From Ottelia alismoides (lineage: Eukaryota; Streptophyta; Magnoliopsida; Alismatales; Hydrocharitaceae): DNA of 64,000 bases. Location of the stretch: NCBI GenBank assembly GCA_037367405.1, contig JAZKJV010008873.1:124001-188000 (forward strand). Direction: 5' to 3'. Shown here piece after piece: positions 11,132-20,119 of this stretch. Numbering within the stretch: the stretch's first letter is position 1; the number at the start of each line of letters is the position of its first letter. The notes beneath the pieces are model-generated. The model was not told the origin of the DNA, made no database searches, and saw nothing but the letters and a program-made list of their open reading frames with translations. A program made the translations under genes and the position numbers.

Positions 11132-11713
11132 GACTCGAAAACATGTATGGCAATTGAACTTTAACGCAGTGGAAAACATGCGTGAATTTTACAAAGGAGG
11201 GAGATTCAGTTACAAAGATTCACCGATTTTTTACAAAACAAACATACACAATCACAAAGAAGTTGAAGCTTACAAAAAGGAAAAACAATCTTACAAAAAC
11301 TCGTTGGAATTACAAAATGAATGTACACATTTTACAAAACTGATACAATCATTTACAAAATGAAACTACAGTAATAAAATGAAATCATTAATGAAAATTT
11401 ATAAAGTATAAAATATATTTTACAAAAACTTGTTGTACTTTACAAAGTTGTGGTTGATTTCAGATCGTTTGGAACAAAATCGGAAATTAATCAATAAAGG
11501 CATTTGTGAAAATACCAAATCGAGAAAAGATTAGAATGGTAATTAGAAATCAATAAATGAAACTCGAAATTAATGAAATCAATTTGACGAAAATGCCCTT
11601 TTGGATGAGGTTTTTGATGCAACCGTCAGATTGAGATCTGACGAATCTGCTCGATGGCTCACCACAATATCGGTTAGACCCCACCTTATTTGAAGTGCCC
11701 TATATATATATAT

Positions 11714-12079
11714 GAAAAGGGAGCCTACACATGGGGGTATAGGTAACTCCCTACACCCGACTTGTTTTTTCATTAATTTTTGATTATTTTGAAATGAAAC
11801 CTTGGGGGAATTAGACCACTGTATATCACCTTTGTGTCATTCTAAATTCAACTTAATTAAGGACTTCTATCATCTCCATCAAGACTATCAAAATTTAATG
11901 GTCTTAGAATTGCTAAAATTGACCCCTTCTATATGAACATATTAGGGATATGTGTTTATATGAAACTTGAAACGAATATTGCCCTCAATATGTTAAGTAA
12001 ATCCCCCTAAGATTTACTTTGAAAAACCCAAAATAATGAAAAATAGGTCGGTGTAAACACCCCGGGTGTATGCTCCCAT
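11714..12079. mobile_element. Foldback MITE family C, copy C1
   Basis: 366 bp between (TA)n (11701-11713) and a (TG)n tract (12080-12094). The left end GGGAGCCTACACATGGGGG is mirrored by the right end CCGGGTGTATGCTCCC. The internal core matches family B (ATGGTCTTAGAATTGCT). Non-coding. Confidence 0.7.
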
Positions 12080-12093
12080 GTATGTGTGTGTGT

Positions 12094-13040
12094 GGTATTT
12101 TCAATGAACCATGAGCCCATTGACATCTTGATGAGCATCAATGTAGGTCGTGCATGCGCATGATCAATTGAGAGATTACTTATTTCGAAGGAGGATGGTT
12201 TTGAAAGGATATTAACATGCTTGGTGATTTTATAATAACCATATTTCTAATTATACCATGTCCCTAAAAAGGAAAGATGATTTGAGAAGAAAAAAAATCA
12301 AATCATTGATTTCGTGTAGAAGATTGAGATCCAAAGATTCGATACGGAATGAAATTACTGAAAAAATGTTAAAACTACGAATTGCTTCACCAAAAATTAT
12401 TGATTACGTGTAATTTATTAGTGATTTATTGTAAATAAGATTTTTACATAGGATCAATAATATATATACAATATTCAAGCAAATTATTGTTGTAAGATCA
12501 ATATTACCAAAATAAATGGTAAGTAATTTACATGCATAATATTACCTTACACATAATTCAGTAATTTAGGGATATTACTCAAATAATATGTATATCACTT
12601 TTAAGTAAATTTATTATTGTGAGATCAATAATATATATACTTATGTCTTATGTTGCAGGATCAATAATCTCTATAGTTCTCAAGTAAATAATAATTGTGT
12701 GATTAGTAATGCTTGAATTTAGTCAGTAATTCAAGGAGATTATGCAAGCAACCAATTACATGGAATCAATAATATATTTTCCTTACTTACGATGAATATG
12801 AAAATAGTAATTTGAAAAGAAGTTACTAAACATATGCAGATAAGGAAACACGAACGAGATAAACATATGGAATGCTTCGTTGACTAGATAAGGGAAAAAC
12901 ATTGTAGAAATAAATGGAATGCTTCATTAGAAACAAGTTGAAAGAGACAAGGACGATAATAAAATTTGAAAATTAACCATAGGATAAAGATCTTAGGGTT
13001 AAAATGAGTGCTTATTACATACTTAATGGTTCAGAGCCCA
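12094..13040. mobile_element. Diverged family F element, copy F2, with internal repeats
   Basis: AT-rich ~950 bp holding many copies of a word like GATCAATAATATATA and CAAGTAAAT, the same vocabulary as F1 at 14929-16128. Its ends are weakly inverted (AATGAACCATGAGCCC against GGGCTCTGAACCATT). No coding sequence. The boundaries are approximate. Confidence 0.5.
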
Positions 13041-13059
13041 TATATATATGTGGTGATTA

Positions 13060-13345
13060 TTTAATAATCAACACCATATACCACCACGTTGTCATTCCAA
13101 ATTCAACTTGATTCGGGACTTCTATCATCTCCATCAAGACTGTCAAATTTTAATGGTCTCAGAATTGCTGAAATTGACCTATGTAGATGAACGTGTTATG
13201 AATGTTTGTTTTGCATGAAACTTGAAACACATATTCCACTCAATGTATTAAGCAAATTCCCCTAATGTTTCCTTCAAAAAACCCAAAAATAATGAAAAAG
13301 AAAGCCAGGTGTAGGTAGTTACCTATACCTATGGATATAAGCTCC

Positions 13346-13349
<4 letters not shown>
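13060..13349. mobile_element. Foldback MITE family C, copy C2, 5' truncated
   Basis: Matches C1 from its internal part onward (TGTCATTCCAAATTCAACTT and the AATGGTCTCAGAATTGCTG core) and ends in GTGTAGGTAGTTACC followed by a long (TA)n tract at 13350-13382. The left terminus is missing. Confidence 0.65.
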
Positions 13350-13383
<34 letters not shown>

Positions 13384-13386
<3 letters not shown>

Positions 13387-13704
13387 ACCTTTCAAATGAG
13401 GTGAGGGCTTTTCTGAAATTGTAAAGGCCACTGTGAATTTAGTAAAAACTCTGTAACTATTTTGTGAAAGTATAAACTACACATTGTAAAAAATGAATTT
13501 TGTAAAATATAGCATCCAATTTTAAATTAACATCACCGTCCAATATAATAACATTTTCACAATTTTATTTCACTATACATGTCGTGTTAATATTTATTGT
13601 TATATGTATGAAATAAGAAATTGTAAAATATATTGGAAAGATGCCTAAATTGAGGGTGGCTCACCATATATATGGTGAGACCCAGCCTCATTTGAGCTTT
13701 CTCC
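13384..13704. mobile_element. Short family E MITE, copy E3
   Basis: 321 bp with ends GGGACCTTTCAAATGAGG and CCTCATTTGAGCTTTCTCC, between (TA)n at 13350-13383 and TATATATATA at 13705. It is the reverse complement of E2 (16413-16738) along its whole length and shares termini with E1. No coding capacity. Confidence 0.75.
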
Positions 13705-13752
13705 TATATATATATATCTGTGTGTGTGTACGTGCGTGAGAGAGAGAGAGAG

Positions 13753-14137
13753 AAAGGAGTATGCTCCATGTGTGTAGCTAACTTACATGCTCCCACCCCT
13801 TTTCCTTTATATTTTTTTTATTTTTCTGAAATGAAACCTATTGGAATTTAGATCACAATATGTCATCATGGTGTCATTAAAAATTCAACTTAATTCGAGA
13901 CTTCTATCCCCTCCATCAAGACTGTCAAATTTTAACGGTCTCAGAATTGCTGAAATTGACCCCCTTCAGATGGAGGGTATATGAGTCCCTGTTTCTGACG
14001 AAATTGGAATGACACGTTAGGGAGATATATTGATGAATAACATATTTCCATTTTCCAATAAAAAATAAAAAAATAGAGGGAAAATGGAGGTCGGAGTAGC
14101 CAATTAGCTACACCTATGGTGTAGCCTCATTTAATCC
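13753..14137. mobile_element. Foldback MITE family B, copy B2 (complete)
   Basis: 385 bp between a (TG)n(AG)n tract (13721-13752) and (TA)n at 14138. It is palindromic; the outer parts include GTAGCTAACTTACATGCTCC and, on the other side, GTAGCCAATTAGCTACACC. It is the complete counterpart of B1. Non-coding. Confidence 0.72.
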
Positions 14138-14150
14138 TATATATATGTAT

Positions 14151-14535
14151 GGATAAACTGGGGCTGCCCCGTGAGAGTACACCCAACATGGCTTCCCCCG
14201 CACCATTTTCCACAATTTTTTTATTTTTTTGAAAATAAATCCATGTATATTCATCCCTATATCCATCATATATGCCATTTGAATTTCGTCAGAATCAGAA
14301 ACTCCTACACCTTCCATCTAGAACAGGTAATTTTAACGGTTTAGAATTCCTATAATTGTACACGTTCTAGGTGGAGGGCATAGGAGTCTCTATTTTTGAC
14401 GAAATTTGAATGGCATATAGGAGGGATATATAGATGAATATATATGGTGATATTTTTGAAAAAATAAAAAATACTGCAAAATGGAGGTGGGGAAAACCAT
14501 GTTTGCTACCCATAGGTGGAAGCCCCATACAACCC
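14151..14535. mobile_element. Foldback MITE family A, copy A3
   Basis: About 385 bp between TA-rich flanks at 14138-14150 and 14536-14546. Left end GGATAAACTGGGGCTGCCCC, right end GGAAGCCCCATACAACCC. The internal arms carry GACGAAATTTGAATGGCATA and its inverse. Diverged from A1/A2. Confidence 0.7.
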
Positions 14536-14546
14536 TATATACATAT

Positions 14547-14918
14547 GGATTAAATGGAGCTGCCCCATGGGGGAAGCTAACTTGGCTCCCCCACTCCATT
14601 TTTCCCATTTTTTATTTTTTTTAAATTTTCTTCCTTGGAATTTCATCACTACATCCATATATTATGTCATTGAAATTTCACGCGAAACATAGACTCCTAC
14701 GGCCTCCATCTAGATAGTCATTTTCAATGGTAATAGAATTGTTAAAATCGACCCTGTCTGGATGGAGGTCGTAGGAATCGCTGTTTCGCACGAAATTTTA
14801 ATGATACAATATATGGATATATTTACGAAAATCGATGAAAGCAATTTTCAAAAAAATAAGAAATAAGGAAAATAGGGTGGGGAGCCAAGTTAGCTCCCCC
14901 ATGGGGACAGTTTAACCC
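14547..14918. mobile_element. Foldback MITE family A, copy A4
   Basis: About 372 bp, adjoining A3 with only an 11-bp TA tract between. The arms GGAAGCTAACTTGGCTCCCC and GGGGAGCCAAGTTAGC are inverted. The right flank TATATATATA is at 14919-14928. Confidence 0.74.
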
Positions 14919-14928
14919 TATATATATA

Positions 14929-16128
14929 GGGCTTATCTAATGCGCACAAGGCTCATTAGCGTTCCAATGAGCACTCATTTTAGGCCATACACGTGTATTA
15001 ACAATAACTATACTTCTAATTATAGACTACGACGTGTTTAAAAAAATCCTATATTTCCTAATATACAACGTCCTTAAAAATGGAAGACGGTTTTGGAAAG
15101 AAACAATTCAAATAAATGATTCCACGCGGATGATTAAGGATCCAAACGCTATGATAGTAATAAATACAATTCGGTCAAGTAAATGCGTATTGTGAGATCA
15201 GTAATATCAAAAAAAATGATCAGTAATTTACATCCAAATAGTTACATTGTACATAATCTAGTAATATGTATAAAATGGTCAAGTAAATAATGTGTTGTGC
15301 GATCAGTAATAACATAACAAATGGTTAGTAATACCATTGTCTATGTAATGTGCATTGCATTGACAAATAGTTACTTTCTTACTTGAGCAATGCACATGAC
15401 TTACTGACCATTACTTTGTTATTACTGATCTCATAGTAGCTATTACTTGAGAATCGTACACACATTACTGAATATGTGATATAAGACAAGCACTTACTGA
15501 CCGTTGTTTGGATATTACTGACTTCACAACAAGCACTTACTTGTCCATTGTGTATATATTACTGAATTATGCACCATGTAATAAAATAAATGTAAATTAC
15601 TGACCGTTGTTTGGATATTACTGATCTCACAACAACCATTTACGTGAGTACTGTGTCGAAATTATTGAATTCTATTCAAAGTAGTAATACATATAGAAAT
15701 TACTGACCATTTGTTATGGTTTTACTGACATCACAACAAGCACTTACTTGTCCATTGTATATATATTACTGAATTCGGCACCATGTAATACAATGAATGC
15801 AAATTACTGACCGTTGTTTTGGATATTACTGATCTCGCAACAACCATTTACTTGACTATTATATATATTACTGACATGAGCATTTGGATCTCGATTTTCT
15901 GTAAGAAATCATCGATTCGATTGTTTTCTTTCCAAAACGATCTTCCTATTTTTTAGGACGAGATATAATTGGAATAACATTTATTGTTAAATCGCTTTGC
16001 ATATTAATCTCCTTCCAAAAACAACATCCTTCAAAATAGGTAACCACTCAATTGGTAATACACGTGTATGGCCAATAAATGGTGCGCACCGAAACGCTAA
16101 TGAGCCCTGTGCGCATTGGATAAAAATC
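14929..16128. mobile_element. Family F foldback element, copy F1, with two opposed repeat arrays
   Basis: About 1.2 kb. The inverted ends run from GGGCTTATCTAATGCGCACA to the mirrored ...GTGCGCATTGGATAAAAATC, with GGCCATACACGTGTATT repeated inverted further in. The interior carries several ~110-bp subrepeats with TTACTGACCGTTGTTTGG and ATTACTGATCTCACAACAA, forward on the right half and reversed on the left half, so the whole folds into one long palindrome. TA tracts lie on both sides. No coding sequence. Confidence 0.7.
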
Positions 16129-16149
16129 CTATATATATGTATATATATA

Positions 16150-16403
16150 GGGGTTGATGGGGTTGCCCCCTGGGGGCAACCAACATAGCTGCCCCGCCCC
16201 ATTTTTTAGCAGTTTTTTTATTTTTTTTTGAAAAAAATGACGTCTGGATGGAGGCCGTAGGAGACTCTGTTTCTGACGAAATTCAAATGACATATAGGAG
16301 GGATATAGAGATGAATATACATGGTGATATTTTTCCAAAAAATAAAAAAATTACGAAAAATGGGGTGGGGTTGGCTACTCCTAGGGGGCAGTCTCATTTT
16401 CCC
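16150..16403. mobile_element. Foldback MITE family A, copy A5, left arm internally deleted
   Basis: 254 bp with family A ends (GGGGTTGATGGGGTTGCC ... CTCATTTTCCC) but most of the left arm missing after GAAAAAAATGACGTC, so it no longer folds fully. TA tracts flank it at 16130-16149 and 16404-16412. Confidence 0.68.
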
Positions 16404-16412
16404 ATATATATA

Positions 16413-16738
16413 GGAGAAACTTCAAATGAGGCGGGGTCTCACCATATATGGCGAGCCACCCTCAATTTAGGCATCTTCCTAATATATTTTACAATTTCTT
16501 ATTTCATACATATAACAATAAATATTAACACAACATGTATATTGAAATAAAATTATGAAAATATTATTATATTGGATGGAAATGTTAATTTAATTTAGTA
16601 TGCTATATTTTACAAAATTCAATTTTTTTACAATGTGCAGTTTATACTTTTACAAACCGATTACAGAGTTTTTACTAAATTCGAGTGGCCTTTACAATTT
16701 CAGAAAAGCCCCCACCTCATTTGAAAGGTCCCCCCCCC
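16413..16738. mobile_element. Short family E MITE, copy E2
   Basis: 326 bp, the reverse complement of E3 (13384-13704), with the family E ends GGAGAAACTTCAAATGAGGC and CACCTCATTTGAAAGGTCCC. TA tracts flank it. The C-run at its right end is expanded. Non-coding. Confidence 0.74.
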
Positions 16739-16770
<32 letters not shown>

Positions 16771-16771
<1 letters not shown>

Positions 16772-17148
16772 ATTGGGAGCCTACACCAAGGGGTGTAGGT
16801 AACTACCTATACCCGACCTTTTTTTCATAATTTTTTTAGTTTTCTTAACAGAAACTTTAGGAGGGTATTCTTAATATATTGAGAGGAATATGTGTTTCAA
16901 GTTTCATGCAAAACAAACATTCCTAACACGTTCATCTAGAAGGGGTTAATTTCAGCAATTCTGAGACCGTTAAAATTTGATAGTCTTGATGAAGTTGATA
17001 GGAGTCTCGAATTAAGTTGAATTTTGAAGGACACCATGGTGATATATAGTGATCTAATTCCCCTGAGGTGATCAAAAAAATAAAAAATCTATGAAAAAAT
17101 GAGTCGGGTGTAGGTAGTTATCGACACCCCTAGGTGTAAGATCCCTTT

Positions 17149-17149
<1 letters not shown>
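16771..17149. mobile_element. Foldback MITE family C, copy C3, with mirrored (TA)n(GA)n flanks
   Basis: 379 bp. The left flank is (TA)n then (GA)n (16739-16770); the right flank is (TC)n then (TA)n (17150-17189), its exact inverse in kind. Ends GGGAGCCTACACCAAGGGGT and ...CACCCCTAGGTGTAAGATCC. The core CAGCAATTCTGAGACCGTT is in the opposite orientation to C1. Confidence 0.72.
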
Positions 17150-17188
<39 letters not shown>

Positions 17189-17189
17189 G

Positions 17190-17701
17190 ACACACACACG
17201 AAAACACAATAATTTCTATTAAAATTTGATATTTATTTTATTTTGATAAATAGATGTTTGTGTTATAAGTTGGTGCAACATGGATCGTATATTCCTTCCC
17301 ATATAAAGCATGAATCTTCCTCTAGTTGTAAGTTATCTTAGTATTTAATAAGCATGTAGATAAGTTAAGAATACCGAAATCATGACTTAAGAGAGTCAAC
17401 TCTATTTTTAATTATTTGGACTCTAGTATGCTTAAACATAATCACATGGAGCTTGTGCATGATTGAGATGGTTAATTAGCTTGGCCATGCCCTTAACCTC
17501 GCCCATGTTTGCAAAGTTAGATGCGATCAAATTTATTACAAGCATTTGGTCCATTCCCTCCCCCTTTTGGTTTGGATAGATACCTTCTATTTAGTGAGGA
17601 CAACTTAACCTCAACTTACCTCATGCACCTCTTCTTTCATAGATGCCAATCTTAATACAAGTTCATGCACATTATTGCAAGAGAAATATGTATTAAGACT
17701 C
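17190..17701. other. No gene recognised; AT-rich intergenic sequence
   Basis: About 500 bp of ordinary AT-rich sequence with no long frame and no repeat structure I can identify. Confidence 0.5.
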
Positions 17702-17704
17702 TTA

Positions 17705-17950
17705 GGGGATGTTCGGTTTGGGAATATGTATGAATAAGGATGAGAAATAAGGAGAATAATGATCTATTCTCTGTTCGCCTAGAAAGATATGAATTAGGTG
17801 GAGGGTAGGTAAGGTGGAATAAAGATATGAATAAGGGTATAATAATGTGAAATAATGTGATGTGGATGGAAATATCTGTACTCTTGGGAATTGAGCCAGG
17901 AAGGGAGTTGACATCTTATTCCAATGCTTATTCTACAAAACAACAGAACC
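17705..17950. mobile_element. Tourist-like MITE with TTA target duplication
   Basis: Ends GGGGATGTTCGGTTTGGG and ...AAACAACAGAACC are imperfectly inverted, and TTA lies directly outside each end (17702-17704, 17951-17953). TTA duplications with GGG-TGTT-like ends point to the PIF/Harbinger superfamily. The small frames inside are incidental. Confidence 0.5.
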
Positions 17951-17953
17951 TTA

Positions 17954-18189
17954 TACTTTTTTTATTAAGCATGAACCTCCAAAATATTAAAAGGATGGAC
18001 ACCCGGATTGAAGGACTCCCCAGGAGAACCAAGATAGGGGTCAAAAATATAAAATAAACTATAAAAAATATATCTCCTCTATAGGATGTGGGGTAGAAGG
18101 GTGGACCAGAAAAGTCTTAATTAAGAGAGTAGCCTCATGTATGTCCTATTTAAATCCTATAAAAGGAAATAGCACATCCATCTAGATAA
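17954..18189. other. No gene recognised between MITE and copia LTR
   Basis: About 240 bp, AT-rich, with no identifiable feature. Confidence 0.5.
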
Positions 18190-19160
18190 AATTGTATAAA
18201 AAATGTAATTAGGTTTTATATAAGTAAACATATGCAATTACATTAGATAAGGAATTGATTTCAAAATGGAAATCAACTGTGTTGGAGGAAAGTTGGGAAT
18301 TCTCAAATTTAAAACAAGGAGAGTTTTTAGATAGATTTTTAATACCGCATCTAGTAATTTAAAAATTTGATGGACTTATATATGAGTTCATAACACAAGT
18401 TCTTGTAGCAATAGTAGAGAGGAGGAATGGAGGACCCCACATGCGCACTCCGCTCCATCTCCATCTTCGACATCGGCACCAGCTCAGGCTCGGAGAGTCA
18501 ATTCGGATCTCAGTTCTCGATATTGTGATTCGATCACATTAAGGAAATTCGACTCCTCCAACTTCTCTTTTCTAGCTGCCATTTCAGAATCCTAAGTGTT
18601 TCCTGTTGGAAGGCATTTTCAGAAGACAAAAAGTTGCGCGCTAGGTCTACTTATACCCTCCCCTTGGACACCATTTTGTTCACTCACAAGAAAACATCAC
18701 AGTCATCGTTTCTCTCTGTTTCTCTACCGTAACAATATTTTCTTCCTTCTCCTGGCTGCAAGTTCTCTAAGGTACTTTCGATGACGATCTCGTCGATGTA
18801 TGCAGACGTTAATCGTGTGCCGTTGTATCTTGAGAGTGGATCGTCAGTACCCTTCACATCGATATTGTGGGGGCAATATCCTATCTAAAGACAATCCATT
18901 TCATAGACGTTTGAGTGATTTCTTATCTAATTTATTTACTGTTTTGTTTGCTGTAATTTGTTTATTGCATTGTCTTTCCTGGATCTCTCTATAAAATGAT
19001 TTATATGTTATTCTATTAGTTCCTACGTGCATACTGCAATTGGATTTTGAATCTGTTACAGTTGATTATTTATTTGCTGATATATCACGTTGTTAATTCA
19101 ATTCTTATTAATCCGGATAATTATTCTTTAATGTATGCCGTGTTGATCCTATTACCAACA
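18190..19160 (+). repeat. 5' LTR of the copia element
   Basis: About 970 bp. The start is eroded (the 3' LTR has TGTTGTATTT, here AATTGTATAA). It ends ...ATTACCAACA, matching the CA end of a TGTTG...CAACA pair. Collinear with the 3' LTR, including the stretch TATATATGAGTTCATAAC and a TGTATGCCGTGTTGATCCT segment near its end. Small frames inside are not genes. Confidence 0.8.
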
Positions 19161-19201
19161 ATCTCAGAGAGGATATCTGGAAATCGAATTTAGACTCATG
19201 T

Positions 19202-19990
19202 CTGAAACCATGTTTAAATCGAGGGTGACATGACCGGATACCTGAAAAATTCGGTGGTCATAATTTTAAGCGTTGGCAATAATACATGAAAATCTGGCTA
19301 ACCACCATAGGGTTAATCTCAATGCTTGAAATCGAATGTCCTTCGGTGAAAAAGGAAATCCCCTCACTTGATAACAAGAAGGAGCAATCCACGTGGAAGG
19401 AATGCGATCATATATGTCATGGTTGCATCTTGTTGGCTCTGTCCAACACAATGTTTGACGTATATTATTCATACACGCAGACTGCGAAGGGGCTATGGGA
19501 AGAATTAGATCGTACGTATAACATCGAGGATCTCGGTATTGATAAATACTCTGTCACCAAGTTCTTAAAGTTTTCCATGGTTGAAGGGAAGTCGATTTCT
19601 GAATAGACACATGAGTTTTTACTCTTACTCCATGGTCTAGAAGATGCTGTGATGAAAACTTCCAGAGAAGTTTCATGTCATGTGCATCATAGAAAAATTT
19701 TCTAAGTCTTGGGAAGACTTCGGAATGACCCTGAAATATAGGAAGGGGAAGATTTCTATGGATGACTTGATGATGGCAATCACCAAGAGGAACGTAGAAA
19801 ACAAAAGTCTGTGATGTAGATTGATGTTTAGGTTAAGGTTAGTTTCATGACCTCGAAGGGCAAATCTAAAAAGGGAAAGGGTAATAATAATAAAATAAGA
19901 TCAAAGGACAAGATCCAGAAAAAGACAAAGAATAAACTCTACATGCACTGTAATCATGTTGGCCACTGAAAGAAGGATCATCCATCCTTA
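19202..19990 (+). pseudogene. gag: copia gag remnant
   Basis: The longest piece (19286-19606) resembles the UBN2-type gag of copia elements (a WLTTIGLIS start, then KGLWEELDRTYN). It is followed by a TAG at 19604 and shifted fragments, with a degraded zinc knuckle near 19936-19985 (Cys and His residues kept, one position a stop). In intact relatives this protein packages element RNA. Not functional here. Confidence 0.7.
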
Positions 19991-20119
19991 TAAGCTCCGA
20001 CCTAAGACTGCATGTAGGAGTCCACAAGTGAATATGATCACTATGAGACTTGAGGCTAGGAGGGGTATGTCTTTGTAAAACCTGAACTGTACCATGTCCA
20101 TGATCAAAATGAGTGGCTT

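Larger units (their letters stand above)
10335..11700. mobile_element. Family E DNA transposon copy E1 carrying a gene-like insert
   Basis: About 1366 bp with inverted ends of ~50 bp: left GGAGAAACTTCAAATGAGGC followed by GGGGTCTCAC, right mirrored as ...GACCCCACCTTATTTGAAG. Flanks are TATATATATA on both sides. The short copies at 13384-13704 and 16413-16738 have the same ends. Unlike them, E1 carries a GC-rich block (about 10560-10880) followed by two GT-AG intron-like units and a stretch rich in TTACAAA. It encodes no recognisable transposase, so it is either a gene-capturing non-autonomous element or a relative with its own small gene. Confidence 0.65.

Noticed and set aside
15180..15860. 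CRISPR-like array in the F1 subrepeats
   Set aside because: Repeats are long, diverged, in two orientations and in plant nuclear DNA; no spacer structure.
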